A stretch of DNA of 64,000 nt, taken from Streptomyces regalis (GTDB taxonomy: Bacteria; Actinomycetota; Actinomycetes; Streptomycetales; Streptomycetaceae). The notes beneath the pieces are model-generated. The model was not told the origin of the DNA. It saw nothing but the letters and a program-made list of their open reading frames with translations, and made no database searches. The position numbers and the translations under genes were made by a program. The DNA is taken from positions 1-64,000 of the forward strand of contig NZ_LLZG01000209.1 in assembly GCF_001509475.1 (NCBI RefSeq). The letters are read 5' to 3'. Shown piece after piece: positions 31,815 through 41,043 of the stretch. Every line of letters begins with the position of its first letter. Position 1 is the first letter of the stretch.

Positions 31815-33341
31815 TCACGCTGCTTCCGTTCTGCCGGCGGCCATTCCCGCCGCGTCCAGCAGAGCCGTCCCCACGATCAGGTCGGCCCCGCCGAACTCGG
31901 GATCGTCCAGCTCCGTCCCGTCGTCCACGGCGAACAGCAGCTTCTCCTCGCCCTGCCGATAAGCCGTGCCCACCGGCGGACTGGCCGCGTGAACCGCCAA
32001 CAAGGCCACCAGGTACGGCAGCTCAGGGTCCTGGCGCCGCGCCTGAGCCAGCAGCCCGGACAGTCGCCGCGGCGCGTCCGCCGGCAGATCCAGCAGCTCC
32101 ATGGCCGCGGACAGCTGCTCCTCGCTGAACCGGCTGTCGTCCGGCGTCGCGATGAGGTCGGGCTCGGGCATCTCGGCGCCCAGGTGCTCCCGCTCCACGG
32201 GCGGCGTCAGCAGTATGTCGACGAGATCGGCGACCCGCACGGACACCGGCGTCCGCATCCCCGCCCCGCGCGCGAAGAAGGCGTCCGTGACCCGGACGGC
32301 CTGCTCCAGGGGCAACGGCAGGACAGGGGCCAGGAGGTGCCCGTACAGGTCTGTCCCCGACGTCGTCATGGGCGTCGCGAAGGCCTGCCGGTCCTGCTCG
32401 GCGCGGAACAGCGGCCCGGCCTCCAGCAGACGGGACTGCAGCTGGGTGTGCCGTCGGATGCAGTCCTTGACGATGTCGACGAGCTCGGCGGCGCGGCGCT
32501 TGTGCTCCGGGTCCTCGGTCTCGTCGCGCGCTTTGCGGATGTTGGTGAGGATCGCGTTCTCATGGCGGTACCGGTCGGCGACGTGGTCGAGCGCCTCGGC
32601 GATCATGTCGGGTACGGCGTTCAGCCAGTCGACCGCCCGGACGTTGCGCCGGGTCGCGTCCAGGGCCCGGCGGAGGGTCTCGGAGTACTGCACGGTCCGG
32701 TACCGGGCCTGCTCGGCGGCCAGCTGCGCGTCGGCGAGCCGGCCACGGTTGATCAGCACCTCCAGCTTGACCTCGGCGGCGATCTGCGCGCTGGTGACGT
32801 CGGTGTCGAGGGCGCCGACCAGGACGTTGACCGCCTCGTCGGTGGTACGGAGGTACACCGTGCCGCCCGGCCCCGGCACCTCCTCGATCAGCTTGAAGTC
32901 ATAGTCACGGCGGACATAACTACCATCCGGCGCGAATGTGCCGTACACGGCACGAAAGCCGCGGTCCACACTGCCGACGTTGATCAGGTTCTCCAGGACC
33001 CAGCAGGCCACCCGCTCGTGCTCGGCGACGGGGCGCTGCGGGGCCTGGGCGGCGATGCGCGGGATGAGCCGGGCGACGATCTGGTCGTGGTCGGCGCCCG
33101 TGTCGAAGTCCATGTTGAGCGTGACCAGGTCGATGGCGGCGAGCGCCACCTCCGCCATGCCGTACACCGAGTACTCGCCCGCCAGGTTGGCCTTGCGCGC
33201 GTCGAGGTCGTGCAGCGGCGCGGTGCAGGCGAGCGCGCGCAGCCGCCGCGCCAGTCCCTCGTCGGCGGCCGGGCCCGGAGCAGGGCGCGGCCCCGCGCTG
33301 AGCTGGGGCGGAACACGGTCCGTCGATGCGGGTGAAGTCAC
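31815..33341 (-). CDS. MukF/JetA-like kleisin-type subunit of the condensin-like operon
   Basis: This 508-residue soluble protein is first in the condensin-like operon. Its N-terminal third looks like a winged-helix region (EHERVACWVLENLINVGS). The middle is strongly helical (KARDETEDPEHKRRAAELVD). The C-terminal third again looks like compact winged helix. That arrangement fits kleisins of MukF, MksF and JetA type. There are no catalytic motifs. GTG at 33341 is the preferred start; a TTG 30 bases upstream is also open. The next gene (MukE-like) is 142 bases away across a tandem repeat. Confidence 0.7.
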   Translation of the reverse strand: MTSPASTDRVPPQLSAGPRPAPGPAADEGLARRLRALACTAPLHDLDARKANLAGEYSVYGMAEVALAAIDLVTLNMDFDTGADHDQIVARLIPRIAAQAPQRPVAEHERVACWVLENLINVGSVDRGFRAVYGTFAPDGSYVRRDYDFKLIEEVPGPGGTVYLRTTDEAVNVLVGALDTDVTSAQIAAEVKLEVLINRGRLADAQLAAEQARYRTVQYSETLRRALDATRRNVRAVDWLNAVPDMIAEALDHVADRYRHENAILTNIRKARDETEDPEHKRRAAELVDIVKDCIRRHTQLQSRLLEAGPLFRAEQDRQAFATPMTTSGTDLYGHLLAPVLPLPLEQAVRVTDAFFARGAGMRTPVSVRVADLVDILLTPPVEREHLGAEMPEPDLIATPDDSRFSEEQLSAAMELLDLPADAPRRLSGLLAQARRQDPELPYLVALLAVHAASPPVGTAYRQGEEKLLFAVDDGTELDDPEFGGADLIVGTALLDAAGMAAGRTEAA

Positions 33342-33491
33342 GGTGCACAGACTAGGTCCTCGGTCTGACAACGACCCAAACGACGGCGCTCGGCCGGGGT
33401 AGCCGGGACTGCGGTGGTCTTTTGTCTGCGGGTCGTCCGTGGTTGCTCGCGCATACGCGGCGGAGCCGCATATCGATGCGGCCCCGCACCC

Positions 33492-34187
33492 CTAGGGGGC
33501 CCTCGTCACCCGGCGTTGATAGACCTCCACGACCCGCTCCAAGGAGTCATCGAGATACACCGCGAGCAGCTTCTCGGCCTCGGCCTTGTCGCCCGCCTCC
33601 AGCACCTGCAAGATCTGCCGGTTACGCGCGAGATAGGGCTCGTGCAGCCGCTTCGGGTCGTCCACCACATGGAAGGCGAGTCGCAGCTCGGCGAAGACAC
33701 TGCGCATCAGCTCGTCGGTACGGGCGCTTCCCGCCAAGGAGACCAGCTCCCGGTGGAAGTGGATGTTGGCGGTACCCACACCTTTCCAGTCACCTTCACG
33801 CGCCGCCCGCTGCCCCTCGTCGACGGCTTCGGAGAGCGCGCCCAAGCCGTACGGCGGCTCACCGAGCCCGCGTACGACGGCGCACTCGACAAGGGCGCGG
33901 GTGCGGTAGATGTCCTGAACGTCCTCGACGGTCAGAACCCGGACGAAGACCCCGCGGTTCAGCTCGTGCACGAGGAGGCGTTCGTGGGTGAGCAGCCGGA
34001 ATGCCTCACGCAGTGTGTTGCGGGAGACGCCGAGCGCGCCGCCGATGCCGTCCTCCGACAGTCGGGTGCCGGGCGGGAAGAACCCCTCGGCGATGCGGCT
34101 GCGGAGGATGTCCGAGACCCGCTCCGCGGTGCTGGTGCGGCCCAGGAGGACGCGGTCCTCGGCGAGTGAGTTCAGCTGCTCTGCCAT
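33492..34187 (-). CDS. GntR-family regulator, FadR (FCD) subfamily
   Basis: This 231-residue regulator has an N-terminal winged helix (SEDGIGGALGVSRNTLREAF) and a C-terminal all-helical FCD ligand domain (LVECAVVRGLG, then HFHRELVSLAG) whose histidines and acidic residues usually bind a metal and a small acid. It is divergent from the MFS-DUF1445-PxpABC operon and a perfect palindrome lies between them, so it probably controls that operon in response to 5-oxoproline, glutamate or a related acid (inference). The ATG at 34187 gives the normal family length; its ribosome site is weak. Confidence 0.88.
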   Translation of the reverse strand: MAEQLNSLAEDRVLLGRTSTAERVSDILRSRIAEGFFPPGTRLSEDGIGGALGVSRNTLREAFRLLTHERLLVHELNRGVFVRVLTVEDVQDIYRTRALVECAVVRGLGEPPYGLGALSEAVDEGQRAAREGDWKGVGTANIHFHRELVSLAGSARTDELMRSVFAELRLAFHVVDDPKRLHEPYLARNRQILQVLEAGDKAEAEKLLAVYLDDSLERVVEVYQRRVTRAP

Positions 34188-34236
34188 GCCGGAATTCAAT
34201 CGCAGATTACAAGAACGAAACAACATGGGTATTGAG

Positions 34237-34253
34237 GGATCGTTGAACGATCC
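34237..34253. promoter_or_regulatory. palindromic operator between the FadR-type regulator and the 5-oxoproline operon
   Basis: GGATCGTTGAACGATCC is a perfect 8-bp inverted repeat about one base. It contains the GT-N-AC pattern expected for GntR-family operators and lies in the divergent intergenic region, 112 bases before the transporter start. Binding by the adjacent FadR-type protein is inferred. Confidence 0.65.
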
Positions 34254-34364
34254 TCTACGGTGCTACGCAAGGCGCCGCCTCCCCCCACACGGCGCCGACC
34301 GCTCCCGCACGGCACGGCACGGCTCACTGCACAGCACCCTCCGTCCTCCCTCTGCGAGGTGCCC

Positions 34365-35663
34365 ATGAGCACGACCCCTCCACCGCAGGCCCTGACAGAC
34401 GCTCACCCCACCCCTGACGAACGCGCCGCCGACGACGGCGCGTTCGCCTGGCTGCGCGCCCTGGGACCGCGCGGCCGCCGCGCCTTCGCGGGCGCTTTCG
34501 GCGGCTATGCCCTGGATTCGTACGACTACTTCACCCTGCCGCTCAGCATGGTGGCGCTGGCCGCTTACTTCGGCCTGGACAGCGGCCAGACCGGCCTGTT
34601 CACCACCGTCACGCTGGTCGTGTCCGCGATCGGCGGCGCCGTCGCGGGCGTGCTCGCTGACCGGATCGGCCGGGTCAGGGCGCTGATGATCACGGTCATC
34701 ACCTACGCGGTCTTCACCGTCGCCTGCGGCTTCGCGCCCAACTACGAGACGCTGCTGGTCTTCCGCGCCCTCCAGGGCCTCGGCTTCGGCGGCGAGTGGG
34801 CGGTCGGCGCGATCCTGGTCGCCGAGTACGCGAGTGCCAAGCACCGGGGCCGCACCCTCGGCGCGATCCAGAGCTCGTGGGCCGTCGGCTGGGCGCTGGC
34901 CGCGATCATGTACACCCTGGTCTTCTCGCTCGCCGGCGACGACCTGGCCTGGCGTGTGATGTTCTGGACCGGCGCGCTGCCCGCGCTGCTCGTCATCTGG
35001 ATGCGACGCCGGGTGCACGACGCCCCCGAGGCGGTGGCCGTGCGTGAACAGAGCACGGAGAAGGGCTCGTTCGCGGCCATCTTCAAGCCCGGCCTGCTGC
35101 GTACGACGATCTTCGCGGGCCTGCTGTCCACCGGCGTCCAGGGCGGCTACTACACCCTCGCCACCTGGGTGCCGACCTATCTGAAGACCGAGCGTGAGCT
35201 GTCGGTCGTCGGCACCGGCGGCTATCTGACGTTCCTGATCTCCGGCGCCTTCATCGGCTATCTGACCGGCGGTTACCTCACCGACCGGCTGGGCCGCCGG
35301 CGCAACATCTGGCTGTTCGCACTGCTGTCGGCCGTCTGCATCCTGGCGTACGCGAACATCCCGGACGGCGCCAACACCCTGCTCCTGATGCTCGGTTTCC
35401 CGCTCGGGTTCTGCATGTCGGCGATCTTCAGCGGCTTCGGGTCCTATCTGAGCGAGCTGTACCCGACGGCGGTGCGCGGCACGGGACAGGGCTTCACGTA
35501 CAACACCGGCCGCGCGGTGGGCGCAGTGTTCCCCACGACGGTCGGCTTCCTGGCCGACAGCTGGGGTGTGGGCGGTGCGCTGGTCTTCGGCGCGATCGGC
35601 TACGGCATCGCGGCGCTGGCCCTGCTGGGGCTGCCGGAGACGCGTGGGAAGGAGCTGGTGTGA
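34365..35663 (+). CDS. MFS transporter of the 5-oxoproline operon
   Basis: This 432-residue major facilitator protein has about twelve membrane helices. The family motif between helices 2 and 3 reads [13 protein letters not shown] and recurs in the second half as [29 protein letters not shown] is typical of the acid:proton symporter branch. It heads an operon with DUF1445 and PxpABC, so it probably imports 5-oxoproline or a related acid, taking the place of YcsG in the B. subtilis cluster. The ATG at 34365 follows GAGGT. The stop overlaps the next start in GTGA. Confidence 0.85.
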   Translation: MSTTPPPQALTDAHPTPDERAADDGAFAWLRALGPRGRRAFAGAFGGYALDSYDYFTLPLSMVALAAYFGLDSGQTGLFTTVTLVVSAIGGAVAGVLADRIGRVRALMITVITYAVFTVACGFAPNYETLLVFRALQGLGFGGEWAVGAILVAEYASAKHRGRTLGAIQSSWAVGWALAAIMYTLVFSLAGDDLAWRVMFWTGALPALLVIWMRRRVHDAPEAVAVREQSTEKGSFAAIFKPGLLRTTIFAGLLSTGVQGGYYTLATWVPTYLKTERELSVVGTGGYLTFLISGAFIGYLTGGYLTDRLGRRRNIWLFALLSAVCILAYANIPDGANTLLLMLGFPLGFCMSAIFSGFGSYLSELYPTAVRGTGQGFTYNTGRAVGAVFPTTVGFLADSWGVGGALVFGAIGYGIAALALLGLPETRGKELV

Positions 35664-36508
35664 ACGGTACGGATGACCGCGCGCCGACCCTCGTGACCGA
35701 TGACCGCCCGCTCACCCTCGTCGACGAGCACGCGCACGCGTGGAGCCCGAAAACCGCACGCGCCCGCTTCCGGGAGGGCCTCACGGGCCCCACGGCCAGG
35801 GTCGCGGCGGGCCACACCCAGGTCAACCTGATCTCGGTGCCCGCCGACTGGGCGTACGACATGCTGCTGTTCTGCCAGCGCAACCCCAAGCCCTGTCCGG
35901 TCCTCGATGTCACGGACGCCGGTTCCTGGACCACGGTCCTCGCCGACGGCGCCGACCTGCGCACCGATCTGCCCCGCTACCGGGTGTGGCGGGACGGCGA
36001 GTTGGTGGACGAGCCGACGGACGTGCGAGCGCACTGGCGGGACGACCTGGTGTCGTTCCTGATCGGCTGCAGCTTCACCTTCGAGTGGGCGCTGACCGAG
36101 GCGGGCGTCCCGATCCGCCACATCGAGCAGGGCCGCAACGTCCCGATGTACGTGACCAGCCGCCCGTGCCGGCCGGCGGGGCGGCTGCACGGCCCGATGG
36201 TGGTCTCCATGCGTCCGGTGCCGCCGCAGCACGTGGCGGCGGCGCTGAGGGAGACCGGCCTCCTCCCGGCGGTGCATGGCAGCCCCGTGCACTGCGGCGA
36301 TCCCTCGGCGCTGGGCATCGCCGACCTCGGCCGCCCGGACTTCGGCGATCCGGTGGACGCCGAACGGGACGACATCCCGTTGTTCTGGGCCTGCGGAGTG
36401 ACCCCGCAGGCCGCCGTGATGGCCTCGCGCCCGCCGTTCGCCCTCACTCACGCACCGGGCCAGATGTTCCTGACCGACGCGCGCGACGAGCAGTACCGCA
36501 TCGCCTGA
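35660..36508 (+). CDS. DUF1445/YcsI family protein (putative hydro-lyase or D-glutamate cyclase-like)
   Basis: This 282-residue cytoplasmic protein belongs to the DUF1445 family. [20 protein letters not shown] and [17 protein letters not shown] are its hallmark blocks, and the C-terminal [12 protein letters not shown] and ITHAPGHM-like LTHAPGQM segments are conserved. The family is labelled hydro-lyase, and the human mitochondrial D-glutamate cyclase contains a related domain that makes 5-oxo-D-proline. Next to PxpABC such a role is attractive but inferred. GTG start in a 4-base overlap with the transporter stop. Confidence 0.85.
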   Translation: MNGTDDRAPTLVTDDRPLTLVDEHAHAWSPKTARARFREGLTGPTARVAAGHTQVNLISVPADWAYDMLLFCQRNPKPCPVLDVTDAGSWTTVLADGADLRTDLPRYRVWRDGELVDEPTDVRAHWRDDLVSFLIGCSFTFEWALTEAGVPIRHIEQGRNVPMYVTSRPCRPAGRLHGPMVVSMRPVPPQHVAAALRETGLLPAVHGSPVHCGDPSALGIADLGRPDFGDPVDAERDDIPLFWACGVTPQAAVMASRPPFALTHAPGQMFLTDARDEQYRIA

Positions 36509-36558
36509 AAGCCGCCTGAAATCAGCCCAAGTCACCTGACAGGAGACACGAAGGACCC

Positions 36559-37317
36559 ATGACCTCGATCGATCTCAACGCCGACCTCGGCGAAGGCTTC
36601 GGCCGCTGGCAGCTCACCGACGACGAACGGCTGCTGTCCGTCGTCACCAGCGCCAACGTCGCCTGCGGCTTCCACGCCGGGGACGCGGCCACCATGCGGC
36701 GGGTGTGCGAGCAGGCGGCCGAGCGCGGGGTACGGATCGGCGCCCAGGTCTCCTACCGGGACCTGGCGGGGTTCGGGCGGCGCGCGATGGACGTGCCGCC
36801 CGCCGAGCTGGCGGCCGAAGTGACCTACCAGATCGGCGCCCTGGAGGTTTTCGCGCGGGCAGCGGGCACGCGCGTGTCGTACGTCAAACCGCACGGCGCG
36901 CTCTACAACCGCGTCGTGCACGACGAGGAGCAGGCCGGCGCGGTCGTCGACGGGGTGCTCCTCGCGGACGCCACGCTGCCCGTGCTCGGCCTGCCCGGCT
37001 CGCGACTGCTGGATCTGGCCGCCAAGGCCGGACTCCCGGCCGTCACGGAGGCGTTCGCCGACCGCGCGTACACCGAGCAGGGCACGCTCGTGCCGCGCGG
37101 CCAGGACGGCGCCGTGGTCACCGACCCGGATGCCGTCGTGGAGCGCTCGGTGGGCCTGGCCCACTCGGGCGTGGTCACCTCGCGCTCCGGAGTTCCCGTC
37201 GAGGTACGCGCGCGTTCCCTGTGCCTGCACGGGGACACGTCCGGCGCCGTCGAGCTGGCCCGCCGGGTGCGGGCGCGGCTGGAGGAGTCGGGTGTCCGGG
37301 TGGAGGCCTTCGTATGA
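36559..37317 (+). CDS. pxpA: 5-oxoprolinase subunit A (LamB/YcsF family)
   Basis: This 252-residue subunit of the prokaryotic ATP-dependent 5-oxoprolinase acts with PxpB and PxpC to open 5-oxo-L-proline to L-glutamate. The N-terminal IDLNADLGEGFG and ANVACGFHAGD blocks define the family, and YVKPHGALYN is also conserved. Length matches E. coli and Bacillus PxpA. The ATG follows GAAGGA. Its stop overlaps the pxpB start in ATGA. Confidence 0.94.
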   Translation: MTSIDLNADLGEGFGRWQLTDDERLLSVVTSANVACGFHAGDAATMRRVCEQAAERGVRIGAQVSYRDLAGFGRRAMDVPPAELAAEVTYQIGALEVFARAAGTRVSYVKPHGALYNRVVHDEEQAGAVVDGVLLADATLPVLGLPGSRLLDLAAKAGLPAVTEAFADRAYTEQGTLVPRGQDGAVVTDPDAVVERSVGLAHSGVVTSRSGVPVEVRARSLCLHGDTSGAVELARRVRARLEESGVRVEAFV

Positions 37318-37931
37318 GGGCCCTGCCGGTCGGCGACGACGCCCTGCTCGTGGAGGTGTCCTCGGGCGAGGAGGCCCAGGCGCTGCACGCGGAGTTCCTC
37401 CAGCGCCGTACGGAGGGCTCGCTGTCGGTCCGCGAGATCGTCCCCGCCGCCCGCACGGTCCTGCTCGACGGCCTCGCCGACCCGGCCCGCCTTGCCTCCG
37501 AACTGACCACAGCCGAAGTGCCTCCCGCTCCCCCACGCGCGCGTGAGGCCGTCGAAGTCCCCGTGCGCTACGACGGCCCGGACCTGGCCGAGGTCGCCGC
37601 GCACTGGGGTGTCACCCCGCACGAGGTGGCCCGCATCCACGCGGGCACCGAATTCAGCGTCGCATTCTGCGGTTTTGCCCCCGGATTCGGCTATCTCACC
37701 GGCCTGCCGCCACGCTACGACGTCCCTCGCCGGGCCACTCCGCGCACGGCCGTACCGGCAGGTGCGGTGGCACTGGCAGGCCCCTACACAGGTGTGTACC
37801 CGCGCTCGTCGCCGGGTGGCTGGCAGCTGATCGGCACCACGGACACGGTGCTGTGGGACCACACGCGCGTGCCGGCGGCGCTGCTGTCACCGGGCACGCG
37901 CGTGCGCTTCGTTCCGGTGGGGAACGCATGA
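37314..37931 (+). CDS. pxpB: 5-oxoprolinase subunit B (KipI family)
   Basis: This 205-residue protein is one half of the PxpBC (KipI-KipA) module. The cyclophilin-like C-terminal domain has VPVRYDGPDL and FCGFAPGFGYLTGLP, and SPGGWQLIG near the end, all hallmark blocks. In Bacillus the KipI homologue can also inhibit a sporulation kinase, but 5-oxoproline hydrolysis is the established core role. It overlaps both neighbours by 4 bases, so A, B and C should be made together. Confidence 0.93.
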   Translation: MRALPVGDDALLVEVSSGEEAQALHAEFLQRRTEGSLSVREIVPAARTVLLDGLADPARLASELTTAEVPPAPPRAREAVEVPVRYDGPDLAEVAAHWGVTPHEVARIHAGTEFSVAFCGFAPGFGYLTGLPPRYDVPRRATPRTAVPAGAVALAGPYTGVYPRSSPGGWQLIGTTDTVLWDHTRVPAALLSPGTRVRFVPVGNA

Positions 37932-38797
37932 GCGACCGCGCGCTGTCCGTCGTACACGCCGGGGCGCTCACCACCGTGCAGGACCTCGGCCGTCCCGGGC
38001 ATGCCCACCTCGGCGTGCCCCGCTCGGGGGCTTTGGACGGGCCCGCGGCGCGGCTCGTCAACCGTCTGGTCGGCAACGCCCCCGAGGCGGCCGTGCTGGA
38101 GACCACGCTGAGCGGCTGTGCGGTGCGGCCCCGTTCGACGGTGACCGTCGCGGTCGGCGGCGCGCCCTGCCACGTCACGGTGGACGGACGGCCGGTCGCC
38201 TGGGGCGCTCCGGTGCGCGTGCCTGCCGGAGCGCTCCTGGAAGTCGGCAGGGCCATGTCCGGCGTACGCAGCTATGTGGCCGTGTCCGGAGGCATCACCG
38301 TCGAGCCGGTCCTCGGCAGCCGCTCCACGGACCTCCTGTCGGGCCTCGGCCCGCCGCCCCTCACGGACGGCGCGGTGCTGCCCCTGGGCCGGCCGGCAGG
38401 GCTTCACGCACGCGTGGACGTCGCCCCGCAGCCGGCGCCCCCGGCCGAACTGGTCCTGCGCGTGACACTGGGCCCGCGCGACGACTGGTTCACGCCAGAG
38501 GCCGTGCGTGCCTTCACGGCCCACGTGTTCAGCGTCTCCCCCGCGAGCAACCGCATCGGGCTGCGCACCGAGGGCCCCGCCCTGGAACGGGCGCTGACCG
38601 GTGAACTCCCCAGCGAGGGCGTCGTCCTGGGCGCGGTCCAGGTGCCGCCCGACGGCCGACCGGTCGTGTTCCTGGCCGACCACCCGACGACGGGCGGCTA
38701 CCCGGTGATCGCCGTCGTCCGCGCGGCCGACCTCCCGGCCGCCGCCCAGGCGGTGCCGGGCACCCCGGTCCGCTTCGTGGCCGTACGCCGTCGCTGA
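37928..38797 (+). CDS. pxpC: 5-oxoprolinase subunit C (KipA family)
   Basis: This 289-residue carboxyltransferase-2-like protein completes the 5-oxoprolinase. LTTVQDLGRPGHAHLGVPRS and SGALDGPAARLVNRLVGN are signature blocks, followed by SYVAVSGGI and SRSTDLLSGLGG-type sequence (here SRSTDLLSGLGP). The last block DHPTTGGYPVIAVV is also typical. ATGA overlap with pxpB. The operon ends here, 30 bases from the convergent SGNH gene. Confidence 0.93.
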   Translation: MSDRALSVVHAGALTTVQDLGRPGHAHLGVPRSGALDGPAARLVNRLVGNAPEAAVLETTLSGCAVRPRSTVTVAVGGAPCHVTVDGRPVAWGAPVRVPAGALLEVGRAMSGVRSYVAVSGGITVEPVLGSRSTDLLSGLGPPPLTDGAVLPLGRPAGLHARVDVAPQPAPPAELVLRVTLGPRDDWFTPEAVRAFTAHVFSVSPASNRIGLRTEGPALERALTGELPSEGVVLGAVQVPPDGRPVVFLADHPTTGGYPVIAVVRAADLPAAAQAVPGTPVRFVAVRRR

Positions 38798-38827
38798 CCC
38801 CTGCCATCTCTGCCACCCCTGCGTGCG

Positions 38828-39835
38828 CTACGCCGCCTCCGGTGCGGGCTGGTGCCCCGGAACCGACCGCTGTCCGGGCACCGACAGCCCCTCCGGCAGG
38901 GGCCACTGCCCCGCCAGGGGCCGAGGCTCCGGCATGGGACGCTCAGGCACAGGACGCTCAATCACCGACCGGTACTCGGGCACCGACTGCTGCTCCGGCA
39001 TCGGCGCCGGCACCGACAACGAGGCCAGCGCCATGGACGCCGCCTGTGTCGCGCGCAGGTCGAGCCGGCCGCAGGTGCCCTTCGCGCGGTGCCGCATCTC
39101 CGTTGCGGCGAGGCGGAGCAGCTGGGGCAGCAGGTCGTTGCACCGCCGGATCACCCAGGCGGTGCCCGCGGTGGCCAGCCACAGCAGGCTCGCCGACTTG
39201 GTGGGCGGCGGGAACTCGGGCTCGGGCGAGGGCGCCGCTTCCGTCGCGATGCCCCTGTGCGCCAGCATCGCGTGGAAGCGCAGGGCGATCTGCCGGTGCC
39301 CGCGCTCCCCGGGATGCAGCCGGTCCGAGCTCCACATCGAACGGTCCATGATCCAGGCGTCGTCGACCGCGTGCAGATGCACCGCCCCGTACCGCTCGGA
39401 CAACGTATGGACCACCGTGTTGACGGCCCGCTGCCTGCGGGCCAGCGGGTTGCCCAGGACCCCCGGCAGGCCCAACATCGTGCCCGGATCGGGCAGACAG
39501 GCCGTGAGCACGGCAGCGCCCTGTCGGGTGAGCGACGCGTAGACCCTGTCCAGGCGTTCGGCGATCCTCTCTATGTCGAAGGTGTTGCGCAGCGTGTCAT
39601 TGACGCCCACAAGGACGGATGCGACGTCGGGCCGCAGGGCCAGCGCGGCGGGCAGCTGACTCTCCAGCACGTCCCGCGTCTGTGCCCCGCTGACCGCGAG
39701 GTTGGTGAACGCGGCGGACGGCTCGGACAGCCCGTCAGCGAGCAGCGCGGCCCAGCCGCGCCACCCGTTCCCCACGGGATCGCCCACCCCCTCGGTCAGC
39801 GAGTCCCCGAGGGCGACGTAGCGGAGCGGTCTCAT
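38828..39835 (-). CDS. SGNH/GDSL-family hydrolase with proline-rich tail
   Basis: The first 220 of 335 residues form an SGNH hydrolase, an esterase or lipase fold. Ser12 is in GDSLTEG, Asn79 in GVNDT, and Asp171/His174 in DRLHPG. A hydrophobic segment near SLLWLATAGTAWVI (about 215-230) is followed by a repetitive Pro/Val/Pro-Glu tail. No signal peptide is seen. It is the last of three coupled genes after two glycosyltransferases, with an ATGA overlap, so it may deacylate a glycoconjugate made by them (inference). Confidence 0.85.
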   Translation of the reverse strand: MRPLRYVALGDSLTEGVGDPVGNGWRGWAALLADGLSEPSAAFTNLAVSGAQTRDVLESQLPAALALRPDVASVLVGVNDTLRNTFDIERIAERLDRVYASLTRQGAAVLTACLPDPGTMLGLPGVLGNPLARRQRAVNTVVHTLSERYGAVHLHAVDDAWIMDRSMWSSDRLHPGERGHRQIALRFHAMLAHRGIATEAAPSPEPEFPPPTKSASLLWLATAGTAWVIRRCNDLLPQLLRLAATEMRHRAKGTCGRLDLRATQAASMALASLSVPAPMPEQQSVPEYRSVIERPVPERPMPEPRPLAGQWPLPEGLSVPGQRSVPGHQPAPEAA

Positions 39836-41043
39836 GCCGCGCCCTCCGCACGCACGAAGGGACGCACCGGCACCGCCGCGTCGTGCGCGGTGAGGAAGGC
39901 GTCCACCGCCGTGCCCCAGCCGAAGCACTCCGCACGCGCGCGTGCCGTCTCCCGGCGCTCGCGCTCGGGACGGTCGAGCAGCATCTCCACGGCGTCCGCG
40001 AAGGCGTCCCCGTTGTCGGCCGCGGTGGCCCCGGCGGAGCCGATCACCTCCGGCAGCGCGGAGGACGCGCTCGCCACGACGGGCGTGCCACAGGCCATGG
40101 CCTCCAGCGCGGCGAGCCCGAACGTCTCGGCGGGCCCGGGGGCCAGGCAGATGTCGGCGGAGGCCTGGAGCGCACCGAGCAGGCTGCGGTCGGCGACATG
40201 CCCGAGGAAGGTCACCGGCAGGTCGCGCTCCTGCGCCCGCTGTTCGAGCCGCGCCCGCAGGGGGCCGTTTCCGGCCACCACGAGCACCGCGCGCACACCG
40301 CGTCCGCGCAGCGACTCCAGGGCGTCCAGCGCGGTGCCGGGCCGCTTCTCCACGGACAGCCGGGAGCACATCACGAGCAGCTTCTCGTCGGCACGCGCGT
40401 GTGTCTCGCGCAGCGCCGTGTCGCGCAGGGTGGGACGCCGGTTCATCAGGTCGACGCCCAGCGGGGCCCGGACGACGTTGCGGGCGCCGATCCGCACGAA
40501 CTCCCGCTCGGCGAACTCGGTGGTGCACACGACCTTCGAGTACGTGTGGGCCGTACGGACGTTGAGGACGTCGGCGGCACGCCGGGACAGGTTCTCCGAC
40601 AGGCCCCAGGTGCGCAGCACGCCGTCGGCGGTCTCGTGGGAGACCATCACGGCGGGGACCCGGGCGCGGCGGGCCCACTTGCCGGTCCACCGCAGCGTCG
40701 TGCGGTCGGAGACCTCGAGGCGGTCGGGAGCGAGCTCCTCCAGGAGGGCCGCGACCCGCCGCTTGTCGACGAGCACGCGGTAGCCGCCGGTGCCGGGGAG
40801 CATCGGGCCGGGCAGGGTGATCACGCGGCCCTGCTCGGTCTCGCAGTCGCTGTACTTCTCGCCCGGCACCACGAGGACGGGGTCGTGGCCCGCCAGCTTG
40901 AAGCCCTTGCCCAGTTCGCGCAGCGCGGTGCGCAGCCCCCCGGAGGCGGGGGCGACGAAGTTCGCCAGCCGGACGATGCGCAGCGAGGTGTTCGTGCCGG
41001 TCCGAGGTGAGGCGTTCATACCGTTGCGGGGCGAGCTGTTCAT
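39832..41043 (-). CDS. GT4-family glycosyltransferase
   Basis: This 403-residue GT-B enzyme transfers a sugar from a nucleotide donor. The C-terminal donor-binding half carries CSRLSVEKRPGTALDAL, VVAGNGPLRARLE and the signature FGLAALEAMACGTPVVAS. The N-terminal half has VAPASGGLRTALREL. The ATG at 41043 overlaps the stop of the upstream glycosyltransferase as ATGA; a second Met lies 8 codons further in. The acceptor is unknown; a cell-envelope mannoside is the best guess from its neighbours. Confidence 0.85.
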   Translation of the reverse strand: MNSSPRNGMNASPRTGTNTSLRIVRLANFVAPASGGLRTALRELGKGFKLAGHDPVLVVPGEKYSDCETEQGRVITLPGPMLPGTGGYRVLVDKRRVAALLEELAPDRLEVSDRTTLRWTGKWARRARVPAVMVSHETADGVLRTWGLSENLSRRAADVLNVRTAHTYSKVVCTTEFAEREFVRIGARNVVRAPLGVDLMNRRPTLRDTALRETHARADEKLLVMCSRLSVEKRPGTALDALESLRGRGVRAVLVVAGNGPLRARLEQRAQERDLPVTFLGHVADRSLLGALQASADICLAPGPAETFGLAALEAMACGTPVVASASSALPEVIGSAGATAADNGDAFADAVEMLLDRPERERRETARARAECFGWGTAVDAFLTAHDAAVPVRPFVRAEGAA

